NCBI GenBank assembly: GCA_015680685.1
Contig: MNCI01029297.1
Location: 1,376-65,375 of the forward strand
Origin: Gnetum montanum
Lineage: Eukaryota > Streptophyta > Gnetopsida > Gnetales > Gnetaceae
Reading direction: 5' to 3'
DNA length: 64,000 bases
Position numbers and translations under genes: made by a program. The notes under the pieces are model-generated. The model was not told the origin of the DNA and did not search any database. It saw only the letters and a list, made by a program, of their open reading frames with translations. Below are positions 11,647-23,766 of this stretch, piece after piece (position 1 is the stretch's first letter; each line of letters opens with the position of its first letter).

Positions 11647-14600
11647 CCCAGCAAATCCTCAGGGGCTTTAGTGGGGGGCGGTTGTCCATTGATGCACTTT
11701 CAAACAAGTAGTCAAAGTCACCAACATCAAAATGGAGCCCATCTCCTTCCAGCTAACCTAACAGCATAACAACATCCTCAATACTCATATGCCCCTCCAG
11801 TACTGAACTAGAGTCAGTGAAAGGATCATTAGTAGGGGCCTCTTCCTCATCGGCTAGGGTCATTTCTTCATTATTAGTGGCCTCTTCCTCATTGGTTGGG
11901 GCCCTTTCTTCATCGAGAGAGGCCTCCTCTTCATCAGCAGGGGCCTCTTCCTCACCAGCCAAGGCCCTTTCTTCTGCGGTAGGGATTCCTTCTTCATCAT
12001 TCAGGGCCCTTTCCCCTATATCTGAAACCTCTTCATTTTCACTAGTTGCCCCTATTCTAGGGGCCATCACCTCTTCCTCCCCTTCTTCTTCTTCTTCTTC
12101 TGCGAATAAATCATAATCACAGTAGGAAAATTATACCAACTTGAAGCACATGCCACCCTGTGCAACGCTACCTAGCGTAGCACAGCATAGCGAACATTGG
12201 CTAAATAATAAAATACACTTACCAATCGGAGGCTACACTTTGTGAAGTTTGAGTTGTAGCTTCTTTCCCCCCTCTTCGTTTGTATGAGGAGTCTATTCAG
12301 CAAGGTGGGACCTCTTACATTGTAAGCTAGTTGCCACTATTTCTACAATGAGGTGCTCTCCCCTTGTCATGGTACCTATGTTAATAGGAGGTGCCTCAAC
12401 CATGCTATCCTTGCCATGAAAGGTGCATGCCACCCGATCCCTGGTCGTCATTGAAAATGATTCCCTAATGGATTCTAGGGGATCTTGGGATTGTGTGGTA
12501 TGGAAGACTTGGTAGATCCACAGTTTGGAAATCTAACTACGGTCTTGTAGCACCCTGACCACATTCTCATGGACTACCAAAAATTCTACAAAATGATGAA
12601 GGTAGGCTATAAAGAAGGCATGGTGCATGTTGAAACAGGACTCAAGCTTCACATGGAGCTTGACCATTTTAGCCTACAAGCATTTGCAAAGGTATTTGAT
12701 CCAATTGTAATGAGTCCTCTCTTCCATAACATCCATCATTATCCAAGCTTGTTCAACCCCAAGAATTTTTCTTTGGGAGAGTAGCTTGGGGAAGGTGCAG
12801 GTGTGGAAGAGAGGGTAAATTGTTTTGGCCACCCCTAGCTTGACCTTCTCGATGTAGATCCCCTTTTGGTCCTTTGTCATCCCTAGCCAATCCTCAATGT
12901 CCCCTTGATGGTTTACATCTTTCTTGGTTTTCTATCCTACAGGGATACCATCAAAAGGGACACTGAAAAGATCTACAAATAGTTGGTTATTGATTTCAAA
13001 CATCACCCATACACTATGAACATGTGTACGGAAGCGGTCAACCTTTTCGAAGAAGGAGTTGGCTAAGGAATACATTCTAGCAGGTGGGACACTTGGTTGA
13101 TGGCCAAAAATAAGTCCATAAGCCCAACCTCCTGAAGGTTATCGATAAGCATGGCTGGGGTCCCATTGTAGAGCCAACATTGGGTCTCCTCCACCTTCCC
13201 GTACTTGAAAAAGAGATTAGTTTCATTACACCCGAAGGTGATCATAGTGACCTCTTGGGATTTCCTCGCCCCTATAATAGTTAGAAAAAAAAGGTAAAAG
13301 TTAACAAAAAAAATTATGATCATCACTCAAACATACAACAATGAATTCAAAGCTTAGCATACCAGGTTTAAATGATGAGAGAAATGGTGGGAGATCCACT
13401 AACACATCTTCAACTATGAGTAGCTTGGGGGATGCCCACTCCCTATCCAACCAACCAGCTTCCTTACACTTCCCATAAACTTGGGAATACCAAGTCAGGT
13501 AGGTCTTAAACTCACCCCCAAATTATCCTATTACACCGGCACACACATTCCTAGTAGAGGAAAACTCTTACAAGGCTATCTATGCCATCGCCAAGGCATC
13601 AATATCACCATGAAGACCATTCTTGTCAACATAAAACTTGGCAATGCAAAATATATATATATACTATTAATACTTTTATCTAGCATAACATGGGTTATAC
13701 AACATGATAAGATACCTTCATAGAACTCACCCACCAACATAGTAAACGGTCCTAGGTGGGTTCTAAAAATAGGTGCCCATGTGACGGGAAACAAATAATG
13801 TGTTGTATAAATGATAGCATTTATACCCAGGCATATTCTAGATCCAAATTAAGCATCTCAAGCCTTTTGGGTGTTGGTTGAAGCCTTTTGCCCACTCACA
13901 CCTGATTGACCCATTAGTAAAAAATTCTAGAATGCCCCGATTTACTCTGGGTAACAATGTTTCTGTGATTGTAGCTATTGTCTCCGCTGATAAGTGTGAC
14001 TAAAAGATCACACTAAAATAGTGGAGGAGGAACTATAAGAAGTCTCATGCGCCCTCCTGGAACTAGATCGCCTACCACTCCACATGTGCATGCGGAGGAG
14101 GAACGGTGGCCATCGATTCGTTAAGGTAGCATAGGACTCCTACAATCTAAAGGATAATCAGAATGGGCTTCAACATAACCCTGCATAACAAAGCATCAAA
14201 TGTTAGCATTATCTTCGAGTGAAGTTTACACGTAGCATAGTGTAGTCATCTATTCACATATAGCGTGGCATAACCTCTCTTTACATATAGCATAGCATGT
14301 TCTCCCAATCGCAAATTTTCTTTAATAGAAAATAGAGTCGAGCATCATAGCCAATGTTACAAAGTAGCACTTATAGCATAGCATAGCCATTAGGTGCCGC
14401 ACTATGTAACAACATTAGCTGCACTTTATGATACACACCACAACATAATAGGTATGCAGTGTAACAATTACATATATGATATGCATAGCATAGCAAGATA
14501 GAAAACGAACAAGCACAGGCAAATGTGTGAAAATATGATGAACATACCCTTCTAGCAAACATAGCAATGCAGCAAGCATAACAAAAAAAAGAAGAAGAAA

Positions 14601-15066
14601 ATTGAAGCCTTAAATAGCACAGAATCTTGTTGTACAAAATAACTCATGCTATGCTACGATTAAGCACACATCACCCTAGCAAATTTTCCGAATGGATAAA
14701 CCCTTCCTAGAAATGGTACGCTATGTCAAATTTGCACTACACCACTCAGAATCACCCAAACCCTTGCAACAATGGCAATTAAGGTGATATTACATGCAAT
14801 TGTAGTGTAGAATCCATACGACTACCATATTCAGTTAGCGGTAATAACAGCTTGATGGCCAAAATCCAAGACAGTGGAAATAGACGAAAATTTTACCACA
14901 ATAAAGATAATAGCATCTGGAAAACAAAGGCAGCATAGTGACTTACCGAGCAGAAGGAGCCTCCTCCCATACTTCAACACATGCCTTGGACAGGTATCCC
15001 AGAGTGTCCCTTCACCTCATCTACTTTGGCAAGTCCTCAGTGCTTACGTTTGCCATTGGGTGCCAT
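11647..15066 (-). pseudogene. Antisense multi-exon gene, TE2 copy (exons 1-5 remain)
   Basis: Exon 1 is 15,066-14,947 (starts MAPNGKRKH, donor GTAAGT). Exon 2 is about 14,150-13,716. Exon 3 is about 13,640-13,373 (donor GTATGC; residues NVCAGVIG and EAGWLDREW). Exon 4 is 13,271-12,223 (acceptor TTATAG, donor GTAAGT), 1,049 bp against 1,050 bp in TE5 and TE7. Exon 5 starts at 12,103 after TTATTCGCAG and encodes a strongly acidic stretch with repeated EEAPADEEEA-like units, up to a stop at 11,753. TE1 interrupts the gene in or after exon 5, and exons 6-8 are missing. Several in-frame stops make it a pseudogene. I do not recognise the protein family. Its position antisense to pol matches TE5 and TE7. 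Confidence 0.75.
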
Positions 15067-15820
15067 TGCCTCGCTTGCAAATTCCTTATTAACTACTATG
15101 CTACATTAGTTTCCTCCCTCTATGTGTAATCATGCTACGCTCTAGGTATGGGACATAGGTTCTAACAATAAAAATGACAAGTTTACTAGGGGGTAAATCC
15201 CTATTTATAGCCAACATGGTAAAATACTTTCCATTTTTATGACCCAATTAATGTGGGACACCCCTTGTAGTGTAGCACTATTTTGTCATAGTAACACCTT
15301 AGTGTATTGATTGTCTACAGTATAACAAGTGGGCCCACCAAAAAAAATTTGTTCCATTTTTCATTAGCCATTTACCCCTCCATGGTCCGCTAAGACCTTA
15401 AACTGGTGATCTTGGTTTACATAGGAAGTTAACCTACCATGTAGCCTGATGACAGTCTACAAAGACCTTAAACTAGAAAATCTTAGCTTTTAAAATCTAC
15501 CTATTAATGGTCTGCAAAGACCTTAAACTAGCAATTTTAGCATATATTTTAACCGAGTTAGCAATCTTCCATGTCCTATATGGCATCTCACCACTCATTC
15601 TATATCATAAACCAAATTATATAATATGTGACGGTCCACTACGACCTTAAATTGGTAATGTAAGCATTCATTTTTGGTCTCGATGCAGTCCACTAAGACC
15701 TTAAACTGATAGCTTTATCTTGCAAATTTTGATGATTATTTTATGTTGTATCACAAACATTCATTACATACTGTTTCTACAAGTAGGTATCACTTGACTT
15801 GGCTTTTTATTATTACAAAA
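15067..15820 (+). repeat. TE2 spacer between antisense gene and RT, with hairpin motifs
   Basis: Five copies of the small motif in element sense, e.g. GGTCCGCTAAGACCTTAAAC at 15,384, then near 15,449, 15,507, 15,629 and 15,687. Each holds a GTC...GAC stem followed by TTAAACTGG or similar. They lie at the same module boundary as single copies in TE5 (37,159; 37,363) and TE7 (52,709). No coding frame is supported here. Confidence 0.75.
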
Positions 15821-17998
15821 ATGGCTATGCACAATGATCTACACTCACTTTTCACCTTGATAGGTCCTCATGGCAAGCTTACAAGACACCTAAACCTAGA
15901 ATCAATAGATTGGAGATCATCTATTAACAACATTGTAGCATCCCTAGAAACATCCCTAGATTGGCCCAAACATTTTGTCCAAGCCTTAAACTTAGAGGTT
16001 GGGGATGTGATCGAGGACCCTCTCATCGAAGCACCGACAACGACATCTAGGGGGGAAGTAAAGACATTAAACCTTGGATTCCTTCTAGATCAAAAAATAC
16101 AAAGAGACGTATCTAAGTTCTCCTAAACAATGTTAAAGTGTTCATGTGGTCCTATAATTACATGATGGGCTTAGACCCATAGCTAATACAACATAACATT
16201 GTGTTAGACCCACGTATCAAACAAGTTAAGCAAAAGGCTCAAAAAATTAAACTAGAAAGCGCACTAGTCGTACGTGATGAAATTACCAAGCTATATCAAG
16301 AAGGTTTCATCTACACAATCGATTACTCGGAGTGGGTATCGAACATCATTGTAGTCTCCAAGAAAATAGGAGGTATACAAATTTGTATAGATTTCTGAGA
16401 TCTGAAAAAAGCAATGATTAAAGATGACTTCCAATTGCCAAGTATTAACCAACTTATTGACAATATGGTTGGTCATGCTTGATTGTCCTTAATGGATGGG
16501 TTCTCAAGTTAGAATCAAATCCACATCAATCTAGAGCATCAGTTAACAACTACTTTCATAACCCCTTGGGGAACCGTTTGTTACACTATGATGCCCTTTG
16601 GTCTCAAAAATGCTAGAGCAACCTATCAATGAGCCATGACATACATATTCTACGACTACCTCTTAGAGAGACTAAAAAATTACGTGGATGACATAGCAGT
16701 CAAGTCTAAGAGAGCTAGTGATCATCCTACTAATCTAGATGTAGTCCTCAAACGTTGTCACAGGCATGACTTGTGTCTCAACCTAAAGAAATGTAATTTT
16801 GGAGTTAAAATCAAACACATGCTAGGGTTTGTAGTATCGGAAGCTGGAATACAAGTGGACCCTGACAAAGTTAAGGCCATCGTTAACATAGCACCCCCAA
16901 CCAATCTTAAGAATTGCACCGGTTGTAAGGTAGAATATAGTTTATCAAAAGGTTTGTAGCAAAGTTGACTGACAAGTTACATCCCATGCAACACTTGTTA
17001 AAAAAGGGGGTTAACTTCGAGTGGACAACACAGTGTCAACAAGCTTTTGATGACTTAAAGAAAGACTTTTTGCACCTTCCAACTGTTTACCCACTATAGA
17101 GGGATAAGCCTTTCTACATCTACCTTGCCACTTTAGACACATCTATCACAGCATTGTTGTGCTAGAAGAGAAATGATGGCTTTGAAATCCCAGTTTATTA
17201 CTTGAGCCATGCACCGATAGCTTATGAGGAAAAATACAACAAAGTAGAAAGAAATTATCTCACCCTAGTATTCGTGATAAAATAGTGAAGAAATTACCTA
17301 TTTCATAGCAAGGTTAACATTATATGCAAGAGTAACATACTTTGGGCTATCAAAAACAACTTATACGAGAGTAGCAGGATAGCCTAATGGAAAGCTATAA
17401 CAGTGGAATTCAATTTACACTATGTAGCTCAATCGTTAACTAAAGGACAAGCGATAGCTACGTAGCTCACAACCTCACCCATTGATGATTGGGAAACCAT
17501 AGAGCCAGAATTCCCCGATGAACATGTTAACAGCATCAACCTTGTACCATTAGACTTCAAAGCCACTTTACATTTCAATTGTGCCTCAACCACATGAGGT
17601 GGTAGTGCTGTTGTTGTCATTATATTCCCCTAAAGATACATTCAACCTTTTGCTTACCATTTTACATTCCTTTGTACAAACAATGTAGCTGAGTATAAAG
17701 GACTCCTTAGGGGTCTTTTAGTAGCCTAAGAATTAAATATCCAACATTTGGTAGTCTGAGGTGATTCCCAACTTGTTGTCAATTAGATTATTGAAATCTA
17801 TGCTTGTAAAGTGTCAAATTTATAGCCTTATTATGAATTAGCCAAAATTTTGCTGAAATATTTTACAACGATAGACATCTAGCATGTGCCATGCAATGAG
17901 AACACTATAGCAGATGCCTTAGCCATGCTAGCATCAAACATGCCGCCACATATGTTCATAACTTTACCTTCTTCGATAACGGAATGCATAGACCCTAT
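15821..17998 (+). pseudogene. pol: TE2 pol fragment: RT and RNase H
   Basis: The start ATG at 15,821 aligns with the RT-module starts of TE5 and TE7. Visible RT landmarks: VSNIIVV (16,335 on), FITPWGT and MMPFGLKNARATYQ (16,555-16,630), and the catalytic YVDDIAVKS (about 16,681). RT-RNase H connection follows near 16,850-17,120. A first RNase H region has VPVYYLS-like and NYL-like residues (17,160-17,330). A second RNase H-like domain follows, with FNCAS in place of the usual DGAS (about 17,573) and NNVAEYKGLLRGLL (17,680-17,720). A frameshift near 16,130-16,200 and many stops are present, including TGA in place of a conserved Arg codon before AMTYIF. Integrase is absent because TE3 inserted at 17,999. 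Confidence 0.85.
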
Positions 17999-19215
17999 TG
18001 TAATGATGGAAAACATCGGTTGCTGGAAACACTGAGAGGATTTCCATGTACATAGTTTCAACCCCAGATCCGTGTGAGGGCCATGTTGGAGAAAATGAAT
18101 CCAAGGTGCCCTGAATGGTCTTGTTGATCAGAAAAGGACTTACTTGATCAATAAATTTGTTAACGATTATATAATGAGATGACGATTTGATATGAGAACA
18201 TAATACCAACTGATGAGAAAATGAGATCTACTTCAAGATTGGATCTTGAAGGAAATGAAAATGATGTAAACTATGCAAAATGATTGTAAAAATCAATGTA
18301 AATAGGATGCAATGAATTGAATTTAGAAAATGCACAATCCTGAGATCTGGGATCTATCTTATGGAAAAATATGATGAATACAATGGGATTTGCAAGAAGA
18401 CTCTGGTTTGGATGAAGTATCCACCACCAACAAGAAGCTATTTAGAGATTAAACAAGCAAAAGGCCAATCTACCTTGTTCACTAGCCAATCTAGATGCAA
18501 GGGAGTTAGGCTTCAAACAAAGTGTTTGCTAACTTGCAATTTCTAGCCGAAAAGCTTCTTTCTATAACTGTGGATGCTCTTGCCAACTTTCATCAATTGC
18601 CTCAAATTTTTTGACCTCTTTTTTTTCCAACTCTTTTTGTTTTTTTGCCAACCCTTTGAGCATTGTCTTCCAGGGTATTTATAGGATTAGGGTTAGGAGA
18701 CAAATGCAGTTTAGATGACACATGTCCTAGGCCTGCAGAATGTTGTTGACCTGGCATGTTGTAGTTGAAGCTTGTGATGCCACACTATGCTACGCTCTAA
18801 AGCGTAGCATAGCGTAACCACCCTTAAACAAAATAATTTTAACCTTGTCTTTCATGTTGAAGGATTTTAAGATCTTTGGTGAAAAAAGAATAAACTGTCC
18901 CATGGCTACGTTGTGATACGCTGGGAAGCATATCGTGGCATAATGACTACTACTATTTGAATTTTTTTATCCTTGTTGTTGTGGCTATATCAACTGTGCT
19001 ACTTGCATTATGCTATGCTACACTGCATAGCATAATGTGGCTTAACACGTAAAAAGTTAAGGTTTTGAAACATGGTTAACTTACAAAGTTGAATTGTTGT
19101 CACCATGCATCCCTTGTTCTATTTTGTCCTCCTGAAGTTTGCTACACTGAGTTGTGTAGCATAGCATAGCAAGCCCTTAGCTGAAAAAAAACTTACTGAG
19201 ATGTGCAACTATTTT
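17999..19215 (-). repeat. TE3 type Y LTR, truncated at its right end
   Basis: It starts TGTAATGATGGAAAACATCG, matching the LTRs at 22,222, 45,705, 61,570 and 63,332. A minus-strand TATA box lies at 18,676-18,683. The U3 side has the perfect palindrome GCTACGCT-CTAA-AGCGTAGC at 18,789-18,808 and further TACGCT/TAGCATAGC words to 19,170. The right boundary is approximate. Confidence 0.75.
18676..18683 (-). promoter_or_regulatory. TATA box of TE3 LTR
   Basis: Minus strand TATAAATA within CCTATAAATACCCTGG. The same box at the same relative place occurs in TE4, TE5, TE6 and TE7 LTRs, so it probably marks the element promoter. The palindrome-rich U3 lies upstream of it in element sense. Confidence 0.65.
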
Positions 19216-19684
19216 TAGTGCTTCCATCGCTCTGATGTCATCCTGTCGCATCTAACTTTCATCGTCGTGTTACAGCATCTCACCTAAAATGGGATCCCAA
19301 AGAGCATGTCGATGTAGATGCTACTCCTAAACCCTCACTAGAGGTGACCAAAGTGCCACACTGCATTTACGATGAGATGTGTAAATGTGCATTTTGCTTA
19401 GCCCATTCTCTATGGGAGAGTCAAAACATTAATGAAGATCTCTGGAAGAGGTTGCAGAAAGTAGAAAAAGAGAAAACTGCCCTAGCTACCAAGGTGGAGA
19501 ACGTTGAGTCTAGGAACAAATTGGTGAATGGCTTTGATTAACTATGCCTGCTACTAGAAAATTTTCAAGAACAATGTCCAAGCCAGTCGTGAGCTCATCA
19601 AGCAACGAATGCAAATGGATCTCCTAGCCCAGAAGAACCAAGACTGGAAGGACTATAGCACGAGGGTCTAGGAATGGGGATAGG

Positions 19685-21685
19685 TGTACTGTTCGAAATC
19701 GTCGATGTGAGGCTGGAATGAAACGGACGTTAAAAGATCTACTGAAGACATAGTAAGATCCCACCTTTGCATGAGGGCAAGCTGGAAATAAATGAAGGCA
19801 GAGTGCCTTGAATAGTCTACATGTAGATAAAACAAGAACTTCCCATGGCGTATGCTATTGAGATGTGCTGGGTTATACGTAAACGAATGCAAACTAAAAT
19901 GTAAACGAACGTACGAAATGCAAGAAAAAAACAAAAACTAAATAAAAGTAACAAGAATTGTAAAAAACGTAAATGGAATAAATAGAGAAAAAATGGATGG
20001 AAAAATTGTAACTATATGTATTGATTGATGATTACAAAAAAGTGCACCGGTTAGAACATAGTTGTGGATTGATTGCAAGGCAGACATTTAGCCCTGATGT
20101 GAAGGGTGTATAGACATTGGGAGATTGTGGGTTTCTAGTTGTAGATGTGCAATGTGACCAAAATTACCCCAAGTGCTTAGCATGACTAAGTTTGGATAAT
20201 GCTAAATCGTACGAGATAATGATGATGAGATTCACCAACTCTTTAGATCTTGATGTCCCAAAATTGCCAACCTCGATTAAGTGGAAAAATAAGGTATTTA
20301 TAGGATTTTTGGGTGTGGGATTTGGATCTGGAGGGAGATCTATGGCTGCAGGGTGAGAGAAATGTGGATCGGGTGAAAGGTATTTGCATTATGACCAGAT
20401 GCACATTTTACAATGTACAACGTACAACGTGACCAATTCTTATGTTGGCGTGTGCAATCCATAGCGTAAGAGCTTGATACGATCAAAGAATATGAATTTT
20501 TCAAAAGAATGCTATGTTACAACAGAGAATTTGATCTCTAGCCTTTGGATTTGTGGTATCGCATGCTAATTTTTTCTTCATCAATGTGTCCTGGCATGCT
20601 TTGGCATGTCCTAGTGTCAGTGTCCAGCATCCAGCGTATCAGCATCTAGCGTGACAAGTGCATATGCTAGGCGTACGCTGGTCATACGCTGTAGAGTGAC
20701 CTCTAGCGTGTCTAACAAAAATGATGTATTTTGAGCCCATTTTTTACCTTTGATACCTATTTCCAGAGTGGATTTGCATGCTTGATGTCAAGAGGATTCT
20801 GCACATCGAATTTGAGCTGATCTAGTCTTGGATTTGGGTCTCTTTTGGTTGGTCACACTGTGCAGCATGACCTCAGCCTAACATTAGTATTACTAAGTGG
20901 AAATGACACATTTTGAACTAAATTTGGATGTTTTATGCTTGTTTCTTGAAGTCCAATTGCTACCTACACTCTAGGGTGGTCTGGATGCTGAATCTGAGCC
21001 AAATTTGATGTTTTTTTGGTTATCTTTTATTTGGTCATGCTGTGGTCACATTATGCAGCATGACCTCAGCATGACCAAGTTAAAATGACATATTTGAAGC
21101 TCAAATGTTGATTTTCTGAGGTCTGAGAGTTAGTATAGTTGTTGCATGTCCCCTGGGGGTTGAATTCATGTCGAAATTTTGCCTAGAGGTGTCTAAATTG
21201 AGCTGTTATTTTTTGGTCATGTTGTGCAGCATGACCTCAGCATGACTTACTGAAAGTGTCTTAAAACATGTGATTTTGAGGTCAAATGTCAAGGTTCTAA
21301 AGGTTGGGAGCTGTAGGAGGCATCGGTGAAGCTCATGGAGGGTCCATGTGCTTGAATCTAGGCTATTTGGACTTGATTTTCGGGCTCTAGAATTTGGTCA
21401 CGTTGTACACATGTTGGTCTTACACTGGGTAGTGTGACCACAACGTGACCAAAGTGTATATAGAAAAAACCATGTGTTTTGAAACTAAAACCCTAGATTC
21501 TAGATGCCGGGAGTTGGAGCAATCACCTATGGACCTCGGGGGGACTTTGCCTATTCGATTGTGTATTGTTTTATGCTATTTTGGAGGCTCTCAAGTTTGG
21601 TCATGATGTATTCATGTTGGGCAGTGGTGTGACTTAGCTTGAGTCCTGCCTAAAAGTTCTAGGCCAAAATTTTGTGGTGTTTTCA
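19685..21685 (-). mobile_element. TE4: solo type X LTR with 5-bp TSD
   Basis: It runs TGTACTG...GTTTTCA, 2,001 bp, flanked by ATAGG (19,680-19,684) and GTAGG (21,686-21,690), one mismatch. Removing it restores the antisense exon 7 reading (GAATGGGG then CATAGAAAAATCATAAACAC), as in TE5 at 41,370. The first ~115 bp match the TE1 right LTR. A TATA box lies on minus at 20,295-20,302. Its U3 array differs from TE1: units carry AGCATGACCTCAGCATGACC instead of repeated TACGCTGGGC. Confidence 0.88.
20295..20302 (-). promoter_or_regulatory. TATA box of solo LTR TE4
   Basis: Minus strand CCTATAAATACC, matching the boxes of the other LTRs. It gives the orientation of this LTR. Confidence 0.6.
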
Positions 21686-22221
21686 GTAGGCATAGAAAAA
21701 TCATAAACACATGTATAAGCAAGAATATGCTGCCTATCATTAGCATTACAAAGATTCTGCAGTTGAAGCATGGTCCCTTCAGCTTTTCCTCAATGTCATT
21801 AGTGCTTCTGGAGTTTAGGAAAATTTTTAGGAACAAGTGATAGTGAGTATCTCCCCTAAGAAAGAGATGACCCTCCTTGGTGGGGAGACCACTACCCCTT
21901 CCTTTTCCCCTGGGCTGCCTCAGTGGACTCTTATGGAAAAGGGAAAGGTAAACGCTGGAACTAATTTAGGAGATGGCGTTTAGGCAGAGCTCACTGAGGA
22001 CAAGATTATGCAATGCCTGTCAGTCAGCCTGGGACAAATTCCTTTCATGAAAAATGAAAGACCATCACAGGTAAGTTGTGAAATTGTTGTATTTTTATTA
22101 CATGTGATTTTGATTGCAACGCTAACATTTGTCTCATGTCAAATTGTAGGATTAGCATGAAGAGGATTCCCATGAGGAGGATCCTCATAGAGAGGATCAC
22201 CCCCATGAAGAGGATCCACCC

Positions 22222-23752
22222 TGTAATGATGGAAAATGCTGGTTGCTGGAAATATCGAGTGGAGTTCCATGTACACAGTTCCAACCCCGGATTTGTGCAA
22301 GGGCCATGCTAGAGAAGACAAATCCGAGGTGCCTTGAATGGTCTTGTCAATCAGATAGTGACTTACTTAATTAGTAAAAATTTTGTAATAATTGGATGGC
22401 AAAATGGTGATTTCAATGAGGAGATATAATATCGTTAATCTTGAAGGTAATTGAAAGCGATGTAAATGATTTAAAGCGATTGCAAAATCCATATAGATAG
22501 GACACAAGAAACTAGATTTAGAGAGTGTGCAATCCCAAGATTTGGGATTTAACTTATGAACAAAATATGTTGGATACAATGATTACAAGAGGACTTCAAT
22601 TTAGACAAAGCACGTGCCAACAACAAGAAAGCTATTTAAAGATAAAACAAGCAAAGGTCGATCTACCTTATTCTAGCCAATCTGGGCACAAGGGAGTCAG
22701 ACGCGAAGTAGAATATCTATTAACTGGTTGTTTCTAATCAAGGATTTTTGTCAATCACCTTCGATGTTCTTACGATCACTAATCCTCTTTTTCTCTCTTG
22801 TTAATCTTTTCCAAAAGTTGTCAATGATTGCCAATGAAAGAAAATTTCTCATAGAGAAAATTTTCCTATCGAGAGAAATTTTTTCCAACCCCTTGATCCT
22901 TGTCAACTGGAGTATTTATAAGGTTAGGGTCAGGAGAAAAATGTAGTTTAGATGACGTGTGTCCTAAACCTACAAAATACCATTGACTTGATGTGTTTTT
23001 GTTTGAGGCTTGTGGCGCCATGCTGCATTACACTCTAAAGCGTAATGTGTTATAATCTACTTTTGCTGGAGCTTTGGAAACAAACTATTCTTTGGTTATG
23101 TTGCAATATGCTAGAGAGAATATTGTGATGTATGAATTGCTGATGCTTGAATTGTGCTATCTCTGTCATTGCTTGTATTACGCTGCATCATGCTACATTA
23201 CGCTGCATAGCGTAATTCAGCGTAAAATAGCGAACCTGCAAAAAATTGGTGTTGTCACTGTGCTTCCCTTGTTTCTATTTAGTCTTTCTAGGGTTTATTA
23301 TGCTACACTGCGTAATGTAGCATCATAGGCCCTTAGCCAAAAAAGAAAACTTGCTAAGATGTGCGGCATGCTGTAGATCATTGCTTGAGCCTTGAGATTT
23401 TGCTAGAGCATTGAGGTCTCAAACTTTGGCTTCTCCGTTGTTGCAATTAGATGGATTTTCTTCTGGCATTACGCTGCGTTATGCTACATTACGTTGTGTT
23501 GCGTAATGCTGCATAATATGCCAAAAGTTAAGATTTTCAAAACATAGAAAACTTGCGAAGATGAAGGCTTACCGTTGTGCACCCCTTGTCTTGTTCTGTC
23601 TTCTGGATTCTATTACGCTATGTTGCATAGTGTGGCATAATAGACCCTTAGCCAAAAAGGGAACTTGCTAAGCTGTGACTTGTCACAAATCCTTGCCTGA
23701 GTCGCAAGATTTTGCTGAACTATTGAGGCCTCGAAATTTTCACAGTGTTTGA
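22222..23752 (-). repeat. TE5 left LTR (3' LTR), type Y, 1,531 bp
   Basis: It begins TGTAATGATGG and ends CAGTGTTTGA (CA decayed to GA) just before ATGGCCCATATTTG. A minus-strand TATA box is at 22,913-22,920. The U3 side (right of it) carries the perfect palindrome ATTACGCT-GCAT-AGCGTAAT at 23,197-23,216 and CATTAC...GTAATG at 23,026-23,047, plus many TACGCT/GCGTAA words up to 23,630. Confidence 0.87.
22913..22920 (-). promoter_or_regulatory. TATA box of TE5 left LTR
   Basis: Minus strand TTATAAATACTCC. Same position relative to LTR start (about 690 bp) as in the other type Y LTRs. Confidence 0.6.
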
Positions 23753-23766
23753 ATGGCCCATATTTG
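23753..23766 (-). promoter_or_regulatory. TE5 polypurine tract, decayed
   Basis: The minus strand reads CAAATATGGGCCAT before the LTR; the TE1 and TE7 equivalents are more purine-rich. The following AGAGGGCTTTCC block is shared with TE7 (47,347). Confidence 0.7.

Larger units (their letters stand above)
11647..17998 (+). mobile_element. TE2: plus-oriented retroelement remnant (antisense gene, RT, RNase H)
   Basis: This is the only element here with pol on the plus strand. Its antisense gene lies on the minus strand (11,647-15,066), followed by hairpin motifs (15,384-15,709), then RT and RNase H on plus (15,821-17,998). The left end is interrupted by TE1 and the right end by the TE3 LTR at 17,999, which cuts the RNase H region after GACCCTAT. 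Its gag-protease would lie to the left of TE1 but is not found at 1-1,628; its integrase and right LTR would lie beyond 64,000. It is the outermost, hence probably oldest, layer of the nest. Confidence 0.75.
17999..22221 (-). mobile_element. TE3: minus-oriented remnant, type Y LTR fused to antisense-gene exons
   Basis: A type Y LTR begins TGTAATGATGG at 17,999 inside the TE2 RNase H. Its far end is lost at about 19,215, where the sequence passes directly into the intron and exon 7 of an antisense gene on plus (19,276 on). Polypurine tract, integrase, RT and antisense exons 1-6 are all missing, so a large internal deletion is inferred. The rest of TE3 would continue beyond TE5, outside the window. 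TE4 and TE5 are inserted in its antisense gene. Confidence 0.6.
19276..22221 (+). pseudogene. Antisense gene, TE3 copy (exons 7 and 8 only)
   Basis: Exon 7 starts at 19,276 after the acceptor TGTTACAG and aligns with exon 7 of TE5 (40,936) and TE7 (55,865): YDEMCKCAFCLAHSLWES, then a probable coiled coil (KRLQKVEKEKTALATKVENV). It is interrupted by solo LTR TE4 at 19,685-21,685, resumes at 21,691 and ends at 22,070 before GTAAGT. Exon 8 begins at 22,150 after TTGTAG with an acidic D/E/H-rich stretch and is cut at 22,221 by TE5. Stops such as TAG at 21,817 and 21,981 show decay. Function unknown. Confidence 0.72.
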
